A DNA stretch of 64,000 nucleotides from Bradyrhizobium sp. NFR13. Its GTDB lineage: Bacteria; Pseudomonadota; Alphaproteobacteria; Rhizobiales; Xanthobacteraceae. Made by a program: the position numbers and the translations under genes. Location: assembly GCF_900114605.1 (NCBI RefSeq), contig NZ_FOTP01000003.1, forward strand, positions 833,501 through 897,500, written 5' to 3'. A model generated the notes under the pieces. The model was not told the origin of the DNA, ran no database searches, and worked only from the letters and a program-made list of their open reading frames with translations. Positions 55,655 to 64,000 of this stretch are shown piece by piece. Within the stretch, counting starts at the first letter, position 1, and each line of letters opens with the position of its first letter.

Positions 55655-56875
55655 GTGACTTCTCTTGGGACTTGGCAAGGCCGCCCGGCAATCTTTGCAA
55701 TGTGCATCGGTCAGCTGGGAAGCCTGCTGCCGCATGTCGTGGTTCCCTCTATCCTTGCTCAGTTCCTGATACCCGAATGGCAGTTGACCGGCGCTAACGC
55801 AGGTCTGCTGGCTGGCAGCTATGCCGCAGGCTACATGCTCGCTGTCCCTTTCCTGGCAACGCTTACTGACAGGATTGATGCACGTTTCGTCCTGATAGCA
55901 GGCTCCACCCTGAGCGCTCTGGCAACCCTGCTGTTCGGCCTCTTTGCCCAAGGTCTATGGTCGGGAGCCGCCTTGTGGGCACTGGCCGGGGTAGGCTTCG
56001 CCGGAGCCTATATGCCAGGCCTCAAGGCCTTGACCGACCGGCTGAACCCTGGCGACTCGTCTCGCGCGGTGACGCTCTATACGTCGAGCTTTTCATTAGG
56101 CGTTGGGCTTTCTTTTCTAATCTCCCAACTGGTCGCGGAGAAGATTAGCTGGCGCGCGGCATTCTACCTTACGTCGTTGGGACCTCTCTTAATGATAGCG
56201 GCTTGCCTTCTTCTGAAGCCGCTCAGCCCTAAATCCAGCAAGGGACGCCTTCTCAACTTCGGTCCGGTATTCCGTAACAAGCCCGCTATGGGTTTCGTCC
56301 TAGGATACGGTGCTCACTGTTTTGAGCTCTACGGTATCCGGACCTGGCTGGTGGCTTTCTGGACCTTTGTCGCCAGCAACCACGGCGGCTCTTCTTATCT
56401 CACGCCTATCGCCATCAGCTTCTCTTTCTCCATATTGGCGATGCCGTCCAGCATCCTTGGCAATGAGATCGCCCTCCGGCTCGGACGGCACCGCGCTGTC
56501 ACCACTATCATGGTGATGTCGGCCTCGATCGCGGTTCTCATCGGCGCGCTGGCGGGCCAATCACCCTGGCTCCTTCTACCCCTCATCCTGATTTACGCGA
56601 TCACCGTCCCGGCCGACTCCGGCGCGTTGACGGCTGGCATGACCATGGCGGCCAATCCCGATAATCGCGGGGCAACGATGGCCGTGCATTCAACCGTTGG
56701 ATTCGGTTTTTCGGCACTCGGTGCGTGGTGCGTTGGGTCCGCCCTCGATCTGGCCGGTGGCCCGCAGGTCGCTTCAGCGTGGCTGTTCGCCTTTTGCGTC
56801 CTGGCCGCAGGCATTCTGCTCGGCCCTCTCGCCCTCGCATGGTCTCGAACACGAGCTACAAACCAGCCGACCTAG
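55655..56875 (+). CDS. MFS transporter of the arsenic island (first)
   Basis: A 406-residue, 12-helix major facilitator, starting at GTG 55655. It has a motif-A-like loop (LATLTDRIDARFV) and motif-C-like glycines in FSLGVGLSFLI. It starts 43 bases after the flavoprotein gene, and the next MFS gene starts eight bases after its end. It is likely to export the flavoprotein product or another arsenical; the substrate is inferred from neighbours only. Confidence 0.82.
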   Translation: MTSLGTWQGRPAIFAMCIGQLGSLLPHVVVPSILAQFLIPEWQLTGANAGLLAGSYAAGYMLAVPFLATLTDRIDARFVLIAGSTLSALATLLFGLFAQGLWSGAALWALAGVGFAGAYMPGLKALTDRLNPGDSSRAVTLYTSSFSLGVGLSFLISQLVAEKISWRAAFYLTSLGPLLMIAACLLLKPLSPKSSKGRLLNFGPVFRNKPAMGFVLGYGAHCFELYGIRTWLVAFWTFVASNHGGSSYLTPIAISFSFSILAMPSSILGNEIALRLGRHRAVTTIMVMSASIAVLIGALAGQSPWLLLPLILIYAITVPADSGALTAGMTMAANPDNRGATMAVHSTVGFGFSALGAWCVGSALDLAGGPQVASAWLFAFCVLAAGILLGPLALAWSRTRATNQPT

Positions 56876-56883
56876 GACGTTTC

Positions 56884-58083
56884 ATGGAATCTCCAATCAG
56901 CGACCGACAGCTCCCTATCATCCTGGCTCTCGGCACCACGCAAACATTGGCATGGGCGTCCAGCTATTATCTGCCCGCCATTCTCGCCGATCCGATCGCG
57001 CGCGACCTTGGCATGTCCAGTAACTGGTTCTTTGCAGCGTTCTCGGCGGCACTGGTGATATCCGGACTGCTTGGTCCGCGCGTCGGCAGACAGATTGATG
57101 CCGTCGGGGGCCGTCAGGTCCTCTCAATTTCAAATGTCACCTTTGCTCTTGGCCTGGCTCTTCTTGGCTCGGCTCATGAACTATGGATGCTCGCCCTAGC
57201 TTGGCTGCTTTTGGGCATCGGTATGGGACTGGGTCTTTACGATGCGGCCTTTGGCGCGCTCGGCCGAATCTATGGCGACAAGGCGCGCCGTGCGATTACG
57301 GGAATTACATTGCTCGCTGGCTTTGCCAGCACCATCGGCTGGCCCCTGACGGCCTGGGGACTGGAGATCATCGGCTGGCGCAACACATGCTTTGCATGGG
57401 CGGCCGCCCATTTGATGATCGGCCTCCCGTTGAACCTGTGGTTCATCCCGCAAGTTAAGCGTGCCGTCGCCGCGACCACAGAGACAATCAAGCCTCATAT
57501 CCCGATCAATCGCACCATGGTGTTGCTGGCAGTCGCCTTTGCTGCCGCCTGGGCTGTCACCGGCGCCATGGCAGCGCACCTCCCCCGCATCCTTGAAGCC
57601 ACCGGCGCAACCACCGTGCAGGCAATTGCCGCAGGAGCTTTCATCGGTCCTGCGCAGGTCTTCGCGCGTGTGATGGAGGCCAGTGTGCTCGGCCGCCTCC
57701 ACCCCCTGGTCACCACTCGCCTTGCCTGCACGACACATCCGCTAGGTGCGATCATCATCGCAATCTTTGGCGGCGGCGCGGCCAGTGTCTTTGCTATCTT
57801 CCATGGCACCGGCAACGGCATTCTCACCATTGCACGCGGTACCCTGCCCTTGGCGATATTCGGACCACAGAACTATGGCTATCGCCTCGGGATACTCGGC
57901 GCTCCAGCCCGCATCTCACAAGCGCTGGCGCCAGTCGGGTTCAGCCTGCTCATCGATAAGCTCGGCGGTCAGGTACTGCTGGTATCTTCTGCACTGAGCG
58001 TTCTCGCGCTTGTGTCTCTCAGCTTCGTCCACCGTCAGGCAAGCCCAGCCCTTAAGGAATCTATGTCCTCGGCCGCGCAATAG
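56884..58083 (+). CDS. MFS transporter of the arsenic island (second)
   Basis: A 399-residue, 12-helix MFS protein. ATG 56884 gives the natural N terminus (MESPISDRQLPIILALGTTQT); the frame upstream overlaps the previous gene. It has the loop LGPRVGRQIDAVGGRQ (motif A) and LGIGMGLGLYDAAFGALGRI. It is not a duplicate of the first MFS gene. Its 3' end meets the recombinase remnant. It could carry arsenate, an organoarsenical or a sugar-phosphate conjugate. Confidence 0.82.
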   Translation: MESPISDRQLPIILALGTTQTLAWASSYYLPAILADPIARDLGMSSNWFFAAFSAALVISGLLGPRVGRQIDAVGGRQVLSISNVTFALGLALLGSAHELWMLALAWLLLGIGMGLGLYDAAFGALGRIYGDKARRAITGITLLAGFASTIGWPLTAWGLEIIGWRNTCFAWAAAHLMIGLPLNLWFIPQVKRAVAATTETIKPHIPINRTMVLLAVAFAAAWAVTGAMAAHLPRILEATGATTVQAIAAGAFIGPAQVFARVMEASVLGRLHPLVTTRLACTTHPLGAIIIAIFGGGAASVFAIFHGTGNGILTIARGTLPLAIFGPQNYGYRLGILGAPARISQALAPVGFSLLIDKLGGQVLLVSSALSVLALVSLSFVHRQASPALKESMSSAAQ

Positions 58084-58204
58084 TTGCCTCATCGACGTTG
58101 ACGGACCTCGCCACAGACTCGATTTCCTCGCCTTGCTCGATCCGAGTAAGTGCTTCCATGCGTCGGTTCGGAGCCAGCTTTGGCCTGCGGTCGAATTTCA
58201 CCAT
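58061..58204 (-). pseudogene. Remnant of a serine recombinase (resolvase/invertase C terminus)
   Basis: About 47 codons (MVKFDRRPKLAPNRRMEALT and onward, to ESVARSVNVDEATIARP) match the C-terminal helix-turn-helix of Tn3-type resolvases, usually GVKFGRRPKLTPHQ...DIARSYNVSHSTISRL. The catalytic domain that should precede it is absent. It overlaps the last 20 bases of the MFS gene on the other strand, so the island joins the recombinase at its end. Confidence 0.75.
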
Positions 58205-58242
58205 CTTGGTCGCCGATAGCGACCTGTGGCAATTCCACGAAT

Positions 58243-58267
58243 GAAAAAGCCGCCCCAAGGGGCGGCT
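58243..58267 (-). terminator. Rho-independent terminator of tRNA-fMet
   Basis: On the minus strand AGCCGCCCC, the loop TT, and GGGGCGGCT are followed by TTTTCATT. It lies 12 bases after the tRNA 3' end. Confidence 0.9.
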
Positions 58268-58279
58268 GCTTCAGATGTT

Positions 58280-58356
<77 letters not shown>

Positions 58357-58639
58357 CCAAACCTTTCGGAAAACCAGAGACAAAACGAAGTCGGCCAACG
58401 CCAAGGCGTCGATCGATCCCAGTCCGGAGGCTTCCTGAGAAGGCAACCGGGGCAAAGCCCTCGGTGCGAGGGGTATGTACCAATGCCGGCCTGCTTTGGA
58501 AAGGGGCAGCGGCGATCTTTTTGCGCTTTTATGACGGCCCGGGAAAACGCCGATCTGTCCTGTTTCGGTACAACCCGGCGCGCCCCGGATGCAACCGCCG
58601 AAACCGGCTTTTCAGGCCCGCTGGACGCTCTTTGGCAGC
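58357..58639. other. 283-base region with no recognised gene
   Basis: Lies between the tRNA-fMet 5' end and the SDR gene end. The tRNA promoter should be in its left part. Overlapping short ORFs here are Arg/Pro-rich and resemble no family. Nothing else was seen. Confidence 0.5.
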
Positions 58640-59401
58640 CTAGCTCAGCAAAAAGCCGCCATCCACGGTCACGGTACTGCCGGTCATGTAACGCGAGGCC
58701 TGCGAAGCCAACAGCAGAATGGCACCGTCGAGGTCGCTCTCACGACCGACCCGGCGCTGCGCGATGCGCTTGACCAGCTTCTCGCCCACGGGCGTGTCCC
58801 ACGCGGCGTGGTTGATGTCGGTATCGATATAGCCCGGCGCCAGCGCATTGACGCGAATGCGGTGCGCGGCGAGTTCCAGCGCCAGCGCCCTGGTCGCCTG
58901 CACGATGCCGGCCTTGGAGATCGCATAGGGCGACACCGCCTTGGTCAGCCCGAATCCGAGCACCGAAGCGATATTGACGATATTGCCCTCCACTTTATGC
59001 GCGATCATCCGGCGCGCGGCTTCGGTCGCCGCGAAATAGGCGCCCTTGAGATTGGCCCCGATGACCGCGTCCCAATCCGCCTCGGTCTGATCGATGGCCA
59101 TCTTCTCCACCGCGATGCCGGCATTGTTGATCAGCACGCTGACCGGCCCGAGCGCAGCTTCAGCGGCATCGAACGCCTTTGCGATCGAGGCATTGTCAGT
59201 GACGTCCATCGACACCGCGACAGCGCGCCCCCCCTTGTCCGTGATTTCCTTCTGCAGGCTCTCCAGCTTGCCCATCTGCCGTGCTGCGAGCACCACGGCT
59301 GCGCCATGCGCGGACAGCACGCGTGCAAATTGCCGGCCGAGGCCCTGCGAGGCGCCGGTGATGAGGATGGTTTCTTTACTGACGTCGAATATCCCGGACA
59401 T
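58640..59401 (-). CDS. Short-chain dehydrogenase/reductase, classical
   Basis: A 253-residue SDR. Cofactor motif TGASQGLGRQ near residue 15, NNAG near 92, the catalytic Ser in NIASVLGFG and the YxxxK pair in SPYAISKAG are all present, with the C-terminal GSTVTVDGGF. It oxidises or reduces a small alcohol or ketone; 3-oxoacyl or 3-hydroxyacyl substrates are common in the family. ATG 59401 is chosen because the upstream frame is not SDR-like. Confidence 0.9.
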   Translation of the reverse strand: MSGIFDVSKETILITGASQGLGRQFARVLSAHGAAVVLAARQMGKLESLQKEITDKGGRAVAVSMDVTDNASIAKAFDAAEAALGPVSVLINNAGIAVEKMAIDQTEADWDAVIGANLKGAYFAATEAARRMIAHKVEGNIVNIASVLGFGLTKAVSPYAISKAGIVQATRALALELAAHRIRVNALAPGYIDTDINHAAWDTPVGEKLVKRIAQRRVGRESDLDGAILLLASQASRYMTGSTVTVDGGFLLS

Positions 59402-59512
59402 GGCATTTCCCTTTGATTTTGCCCTAGTGATACCCGGCCTTGCCGCGATCGCAAACCGCCGCGCTCTACCGATTTCTTTGACGCGGAATTGCCGCATGGG
59501 GACGAAGCCGCG

Positions 59513-60025
59513 ATGAACAGTTTCGATGTCGTCGTTTACGTCGGCCTGATCGTCGCCATGGTCATCGGCTTCCGCGCCGGCCTCTTGCGCAGCGCCGTGA
59601 CCATTCTGGGCTATCTGCTGGCGATGCCGATTGCTGTCTGGATTACCGGACTGATCGCGCCGCAACTGTCCGGCGCCGCCGCACCGACCACGCAAAATTC
59701 ACTGCTGTTCTTCGCGATCTTCCTGGTGTCAGGCATCGTGCTCGGCTCGCTGCTGCGCATGGCGATCAACGACATGATCGGCCACGAGATCGGTATCGGC
59801 GACCGGCTCGCCGGTGCTTTGCTCGGGGCCACCCGCGTAGGCCTGATCGCGGTGACGCTCGTGCTGATCTTCGACCAGCTGGTGCCAGCTGATCGGCAGC
59901 CGGCCTATATGACCGGTTCACATCTGCGGCCCCTGCTGTCGCTGGCCGGGCAAAAAGGCGTCAAATCGCTGCCGCCGGATGTGACGGCCACGATCGAGCA
60001 ATGGAAACGCGCGCATCGGCTCTGA
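59513..60025 (+). CDS. CvpA-family membrane protein
   Basis: A 170-residue protein with four helices of the CvpA (colicin V production) family: VYVGLIVAMVIGFRAGLLRS, TILGYLLAMPIAVWITGLIA, LLFFAIFLVSGIVLGSLLR and LAGALLGATRVGLIAVTLVLI. The C-terminal tail is short. CvpA homologues affect envelope homeostasis and toxin export. It overlaps nothing and ends 86 bases before the next gene. Confidence 0.8.
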   Translation: MNSFDVVVYVGLIVAMVIGFRAGLLRSAVTILGYLLAMPIAVWITGLIAPQLSGAAAPTTQNSLLFFAIFLVSGIVLGSLLRMAINDMIGHEIGIGDRLAGALLGATRVGLIAVTLVLIFDQLVPADRQPAYMTGSHLRPLLSLAGQKGVKSLPPDVTATIEQWKRAHRL

Positions 60026-60111
60026 CATCGGCGCCCTTATCAGGCCGCGCCCGAAGGTCTAGAGTGGCCGCCTCTTTTCTTCGCCATCTCGACAACTTCA
60101 GGAGTGACATC

Positions 60112-60894
60112 GTGGATCTTGGAATCAAAGGCCGCCGCGCGCTTGTTTGCGCATCCAGCAAGGGCCTCGGCCGCGGCTGCGCGGAAGCACTAGCGGCAGA
60201 AGGCGTGCATATCGTCATGACCGCACGCGGCGCAGAAGCGCTGGCCGCCGCGGCAGCCGATATCCGCAAGGCCAATCCGGGTGTCGAGGTGATCGAGGTC
60301 GTCGGCGACATCACCACGGTCGAAGGCCGCGAAGCCGCGCTGAAGGCAGCCGGCCAGATCGACATCCTCGTCAACAATGCCGGCGGCCCGCCGCCCGGCG
60401 ATTTCCGCAACTGGACCCGCGACGACTGGATCAAGGCCATCGACGCCAACATGCTGACGCCGATCGAGCTGATCAAGGCGACGGTGGACGGCATGATGGA
60501 GCGCAAGTTCGGCCGCATCGTCAACATCACCTCGGCCGCCGTGAAGGCGCCGATCGATGTGCTCGGCCTGTCCAACGGCGCGCGCAGCGGCCTCACCGGC
60601 TTCATCGCCGGCCTGTCGCGCAAGACCGTGCGCAACAACGTCACCATCAACGGTCTGCTGCCCGGCCCGTTCAACACCGATCGCCTGAAGGGCGTTGCAG
60701 CCGGCCAGGTCAAGGCGACCGGCCTGTCGATCGACGAGATCCTGGCCAAGCGCGCCGCGGAAAATCCGGCAGGGCGTTTCGGCGATGCCGATGAGTTCGG
60801 TCAGGCCTGCGCCTGGCTGTGCAGCGCTAAGTCCGGCTTCATCACCGGCCAGAACATCGTACTCGACGGCGGCGCTTTCCCCGGCACGATGTAA
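60112..60894 (+). CDS. Atypical SDR-family protein lacking the YxxxK pair
   Basis: A 260-residue Rossmann protein like BKR-type SDRs: ASSKGLGRGCAEALA near residue 15, NNAGGPPPGDF near 87 and GQNIVLDGGAFPGTM at the end. In the catalytic position, after NITSAAVKAPID, the sequence is LGLSNGARSG, so the expected Tyr and Lys are replaced. A subgroup of SDR-like proteins shares this, and its chemistry is unsettled. GTG 60112 with AGGAG nine bases upstream is preferred to the in-frame ATG at 60001. Confidence 0.85.
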   Translation: MDLGIKGRRALVCASSKGLGRGCAEALAAEGVHIVMTARGAEALAAAAADIRKANPGVEVIEVVGDITTVEGREAALKAAGQIDILVNNAGGPPPGDFRNWTRDDWIKAIDANMLTPIELIKATVDGMMERKFGRIVNITSAAVKAPIDVLGLSNGARSGLTGFIAGLSRKTVRNNVTINGLLPGPFNTDRLKGVAAGQVKATGLSIDEILAKRAAENPAGRFGDADEFGQACAWLCSAKSGFITGQNIVLDGGAFPGTM

Positions 60895-60920
60895 GCCTAC
60901 ACTTGATCAAGACGCGAAAG

Positions 60921-60955
60921 GGCGGTCGGCTTCAATGCCGATCGCCTTTTTCTTT
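60921..60955 (+). terminator. Rho-independent terminator after the atypical SDR gene
   Basis: GGCGGTCGGC (60921-60930) pairs with GCCGATCGCC (60937-60946), with one G-U pair and the loop TTCAAT, then TTTTTCTTTT. It lies 26 bases after the stop codon and before the convergent DUF3775 gene. Confidence 0.9.
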
Positions 60956-60966
60956 TGGGAAGCGCA

Positions 60967-61380
60967 TCAGTGGACGGGCGTCGTGCGCTCGTTGGACCAA
61001 TCGACGCCGAATTCTTCCAGACCTTCGGCGAGGAGATCGCCGAGCAATGGCTCGCCCAGCAGGTAGCGCGCAGTGCGCCCATTGCGGCCTTCGGCGGCTT
61101 CGCGGCGCAAATCGCTCCATTCCTCGATCGTGCCGTCGCCACGGCCCAGCCGCATCAGGGCGACAAGATCAATCTGCTCGTCCTCGCTGAGCGCGCTGAT
61201 GAAGCCCACGATTTCCCGCACCACCGGATCTTCACCATTGTCCTCCAGCACATCGATCATATCGTCGTCGGCGCCGTTCGAGCCGGAATCGGGATCCGAG
61301 GCGATATCCTTGGCGTCGAACTGCCGCGCCTTCTCGATCAGGAAACCCACTTTATCGGATGAAATCGCTAGCTCCGGCAT
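60967..61380 (-). CDS. DUF3775 protein
   Basis: A 137-residue acidic cytosolic protein of the DUF3775 family. The N-terminal LAISSDKVGFLIEKARQFDAK and the LSEDEQIDLVALMRLGRGD segment near residue 65 are typical. It is found in Rhizobiales, with no known function. ATG 61380 is the natural start; the longer ORF to 61965 is antisense to the MBL gene. Confidence 0.8.
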   Translation of the reverse strand: MPELAISSDKVGFLIEKARQFDAKDIASDPDSGSNGADDDMIDVLEDNGEDPVVREIVGFISALSEDEQIDLVALMRLGRGDGTIEEWSDLRREAAEGRNGRTARYLLGEPLLGDLLAEGLEEFGVDWSNERTTPVH

Positions 61381-61509
61381 CGCACGCTCCTTGCTGAGGG
61401 CCTGATGTTCTGTCCAGACAACGCGCAGCCCGGCAAGATGATCCATTGCACGCAAGGGCGGAAACCCGCATCTTCCGGCTTTAAAAAAGAACAATGGGAT
61501 AAACGCCTG

Positions 61510-62361
61510 ATGCAATGGACGGTCGGCAAGGTCAGGGTCACGCAGATCATCGAAGGCCAGACCATTGGCAGCACGCGCTTCATCCTCCCACAGGTCGGCC
61601 CCGATGAAGTCCATGCGCTGCCATGGCTGATACCGGAATTTGCATCCCCCGAAGGCCGGCTGAAAATGTCGATCCACGCACTGGTGGTGGAAACGCCGAC
61701 GCAAAGGATCATCGTCGATACCTGTTTGGGCAACGACAAGCAGGGCCGTTCGGTGCCGACCTGGAATAATCTGCACACACCGTTCCTCGAGAACATGACG
61801 GCGGCCGGCTTTCCGCCGGAGAGCATCGACACGGTGCTGTGCACGCATCTGCATGTCGATCATGTCGGCTGGAATACGAAACTGGTCGCCGGCCAATGGG
61901 TGCCGACATTCCCGAACGCACGCTATGTGTCCGGCCGGCAGGAATATGATTACTGGGCGGCGCATAGCGATTCGGCGTCACATCTCGCCGTATTCAACGA
62001 TTCAGTGAAGCCGATCGCCGATGCCGGGCTGATGGATCTCGTTGCCAGCGATGCGCAGCTCTCGGACGAGATCACGCTGATCCCGACGCCGGGCCACAGC
62101 CCCGGGCATATGAGCGTGCATATCAAATCCGCAGGCGAGGAAGCGCTGCTAACGGGCGATGCCGCGCATCACCCGGTACAGATGACGCATCTGGAGTGGT
62201 CATCGACGGCGGATTACGACCCGGTGCAATCTGCCGTATCACGGCGCGCATTGTTCTCGCGTTTCGCGGATACGCCGACGCTGGTGATCGGCGGCCACTT
62301 CGGCGCCGGCCGCATTTCACGCGCGGGAGACGCCTTCAAATTTGCCGCGCTGCAGCACTGA
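61510..62361 (+). CDS. MBL-fold metallo-hydrolase
   Basis: A 283-residue metallo-beta-lactamase-fold hydrolase. The metal-binding motif THLHVDHVG (HxHxDH) lies near residue 117, a further His in PGHSPGHMSVH, the Asp in LLTGDAAHHP and the last His in VIGGHFGAG. Relatives include lactonases and N-acyl homoserine lactone hydrolases, but the substrate is unknown. ATG 61510 is used; the upstream in-frame stretch is not conserved-looking. Confidence 0.88.
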   Translation: MQWTVGKVRVTQIIEGQTIGSTRFILPQVGPDEVHALPWLIPEFASPEGRLKMSIHALVVETPTQRIIVDTCLGNDKQGRSVPTWNNLHTPFLENMTAAGFPPESIDTVLCTHLHVDHVGWNTKLVAGQWVPTFPNARYVSGRQEYDYWAAHSDSASHLAVFNDSVKPIADAGLMDLVASDAQLSDEITLIPTPGHSPGHMSVHIKSAGEEALLTGDAAHHPVQMTHLEWSSTADYDPVQSAVSRRALFSRFADTPTLVIGGHFGAGRISRAGDAFKFAALQH

Positions 62362-62449
62362 TTTTTGCGACTCTGACTTTTCCGTATCGCGGTTGAATTT
62401 CCCCGCGCCCTGTTCCACAACCTTTCAGACAAGCCCAAGGGAGACGACA

Positions 62450-63292
62450 ATGAAGCTCGTAAGATACGGCGCGTTCGGCAGCGAGAAGCCGGGACTGATC
62501 GACAAGGACGGCAAGCTGCGCGACCTCTCCGGACAGATCAAGGATCTGGCCGACGACGCATTCGCACCCGCCAATCTTGCCAAGCTCGCCGCGCTCGATC
62601 CTGCGTCACTGCCCGCCGTAAGCGGCTCGCCGCGCATCGGCTCGCCCGTTGGCGGCAAGCCGAAATTCATCGCCATCGGCCTCAACTATGCCGACCACGC
62701 CGCTGAATCGAACATGCCGATTCCGTCAGAGCCCATCGTCTTCATGAAGGCGCTCAACAGCCTGTGCGGCCCAAATGACGACGTCGAAAAGCCTCGTGGC
62801 TCGACCAAACTGGACTGGGAAGTCGAACTCGCCATCATCATCGGCACCAAAGCCAAATATGTCACCGAAGCCGATGCGCTGAAACATGTCGCCGGCTACA
62901 GCGTCTGCAACGACGTTTCTGAACGCTTCTTCCAGATCGAGCGCGGCGGCCAGTGGACCAAGGGCAAGTCGCATGACACGTTCGGCCCGCTTGGGCCGTG
63001 GCTCGTCACGCCCGACGAAGTCGGCGACGTGCACAAGCTCAGCATGTATCTCGACGTCAACGGCAAGCGCTGCCAGACCGGCTCGACCGCGACCATGATC
63101 TTCAACGTGCCGCAGATCGTCTCGTATCTATCCGGCATGATGACGCTGCTGCCCGGTGATATCATCACCACAGGCACGCCGCCCGGCGTCGGCCTCGGCA
63201 TGAAGCCGCCGAAGTTCCTCGAAGTCGGCGACGTCATGACGCTCGGCATCGAGAAGCTTGGCGAGCAAAAGCAGAAAGTGATTGCGGCTTAA
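62450..63292 (+). CDS. Fumarylacetoacetate hydrolase-family protein
   Basis: A 280-residue FAH-fold enzyme. The N-terminal short domain is followed by the core FIAIGLNYADHAAES, the metal-binding DWEVELAIIIG (Glu-x-Glu), GYSVCNDVSER and GDIITTGTPPGVG. Family members hydrolyse acylpyruvates or 2,4-diketo acids, or act in ureidoglycolate or fucose pathways; the substrate is not determinable. It may form a unit with the GST gene downstream. Confidence 0.9.
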   Translation: MKLVRYGAFGSEKPGLIDKDGKLRDLSGQIKDLADDAFAPANLAKLAALDPASLPAVSGSPRIGSPVGGKPKFIAIGLNYADHAAESNMPIPSEPIVFMKALNSLCGPNDDVEKPRGSTKLDWEVELAIIIGTKAKYVTEADALKHVAGYSVCNDVSERFFQIERGGQWTKGKSHDTFGPLGPWLVTPDEVGDVHKLSMYLDVNGKRCQTGSTATMIFNVPQIVSYLSGMMTLLPGDIITTGTPPGVGLGMKPPKFLEVGDVMTLGIEKLGEQKQKVIAA

Positions 63293-63307
63293 GCGGCCTT
63301 CATTGCA

Positions 63308-63336
63308 CACGGACATGCTGGGCGTGTCCGTGCTTT
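63308..63336 (+). terminator. Hairpin after the FAH-family gene
   Basis: CACGGACA (63308-63315) pairs with TGTCCGTG (63325-63332), and CTTTCC follows. The weak T run makes termination uncertain. It lies between the FAH and GST genes. Confidence 0.5.
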
Positions 63337-63358
63337 CCATTCATGAAAGACATCGAAC

Positions 63359-63976
63359 ATGAAGCTGACTTTTTCTCAGGGTTCGCCCTTCGCGCGCAAG
63401 GTGCGCATCGCCGCGATCGAACTCGGATTGATCGACAAGATCGAACTCACGCCTGCCTCTGTCGCGCCGACCCAGAAAAACGAAGCCTATGCACATGACA
63501 TCAGCCCGGTCAGGAAGTTGCCCGCGCTGATCCTCGACGATGGCAATGTCATCGTCGACTCCTACGTCATCACCGAATATCTCGACGAGCTCGCCGGCGG
63601 CGGCAAACTGATCCCGGCCTCTGGTGCCGCGCGCTGGAAGGTGAAGAGCGAACATTCGATGCTGCAAGGCATGACCGATGCGATGCTGCTGTGCCGCTAC
63701 GAAATCGGCGTGCGTCCGAAGGAGCTGCTGTGGCAGGCCTGGTATGACGATCAGTGGGATCGCGCGTGGCAGGGGCTTACGCGTTTCGAGAATCATCCGG
63801 ACATCCTGACGCGTCCGTTGGATGCGGCGCAGATCGCGCTCATCTGTGTGCTCGGCTATGCCGACTTCCGCTTCCCGGATTGCGGATGGCGCAAGGCGTT
63901 TCCGAAACTCGACGCCTTCCATGACAAAATGCTGCAGCGGGAATCGGTAAAAATATCCGCTCCGCCAAAGGGTTAG
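63359..63976 (+). CDS. Glutathione S-transferase family protein
   Basis: A 205-residue GST-fold protein. The thioredoxin-like N-terminal domain (MKLTFSQGSPFARKVRIAAI, GKLPAL-like VRKLPALILDDG, VIVDSYVITEYLDEL with the Ser that binds glutathione) is followed by an all-helical domain. The Ser in SQGSPFARK suggests a Beta/Zeta-like or thiol-activating type. It lies 66 bases after the FAH gene, as in aromatic-degradation clusters, which is suggestive only. Confidence 0.88.
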   Translation: MKLTFSQGSPFARKVRIAAIELGLIDKIELTPASVAPTQKNEAYAHDISPVRKLPALILDDGNVIVDSYVITEYLDELAGGGKLIPASGAARWKVKSEHSMLQGMTDAMLLCRYEIGVRPKELLWQAWYDDQWDRAWQGLTRFENHPDILTRPLDAAQIALICVLGYADFRFPDCGWRKAFPKLDAFHDKMLQRESVKISAPPKG

Positions 63977-64000
63977 AAGAAAGACAAGCTGACGCGACGT

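Noticed and set aside
58357..58639. Possible coding gene next to tRNA-fMet
   Set aside because: All ORFs are short, Arg/Pro-rich and overlap each other without ribosome sites.
60147..60794. 215-codon plus-strand ORF inside the atypical SDR gene
   Set aside because: It is the +1-frame shadow of the SDR: extreme Arg content and no domain.

Overview
The window is one contig of a high-GC alphaproteobacterium. The gene content fits Rhizobiales, most likely a Bradyrhizobium/Rhodopseudomonas-like member of the Bradyrhizobiaceae: a glx/glnT cluster, Fe-type SodB, an alphaproteobacterial-style Zur palindrome, a DUF2147/DUF3095/DUF3775 complement and a nirBD-nirC-PP2C/kinase block. The assignment to genus is inference from content, not a database match. 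Most genes are classical single-copy metabolic or transport genes. No CRISPR array, rRNA or complete IS element was seen.

Layout. 1-7.5 kb: acetoacetate decarboxylase, a small Pro/Ala-rich exported protein, an MgtC-family membrane protein, then a leftward zinc-starvation operon: His-rich peptide, znuC, znuB, znuA, COG0523 GTPase and WD40 protein. A perfect 19-bp Zur-like palindrome stands in front of it. CrcB fluoride channel and SodB follow. 8.4-12 kb: an MFS transporter, a GNAT acetyltransferase, DUF2147 and DUF3095 proteins. 12.1-18.2 kb: glnT-glxD-glxC-glxB (gmaS/mgsCBA-like), flanked by an XRE-cupin regulator and the AraC/DJ-1 regulator GlxA. 18.2-21.6 kb: M29 aminopeptidase, a ribbon-helix-helix protein and a TPR-methyltransferase. 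21.6-27.5 kb: assimilatory nitrite reductase nirBD with nirC, preceded by a textbook sigma-54 promoter and followed, after a terminator, by a fused PP2C phosphatase/serine-threonine kinase.

27.5-50.5 kb: a soluble two-component pair, a nickel permease divergent from ureABCEFGD and a urea channel, then a 28-codon ORF with a strong hairpin, a GntP permease, an HdeD-like acid-resistance protein, a Tat-exported Trp/Gly repeat protein, a small membrane protein, and a five-gene efflux operon. That operon joins an RND pump (adaptor plus AcrB-like permease) to a HlyD-RbbA-YhhJ ABC exporter. Urease, nickel and urea uptake, HdeD and efflux are plausibly an acid/toxicant-stress block.

50.8-58.4 kb: an arsenic island. 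Leftward: arsR, a truncated LMW-phosphatase arsC, acr3, glutaredoxin-type arsC and a truncated arsH. Rightward: a second arsR, a flavoprotein monooxygenase-like gene with a Cys-rich tail and two MFS transporters. It ends at a remnant of a serine recombinase, which lies beside the 3' end of an initiator tRNA-fMet gene. 58.6-64 kb: ordinary chromosome, with two SDRs (one lacking the catalytic Tyr/Lys), CvpA, DUF3775, an MBL-fold hydrolase, an FAH-family hydrolase and a GST.
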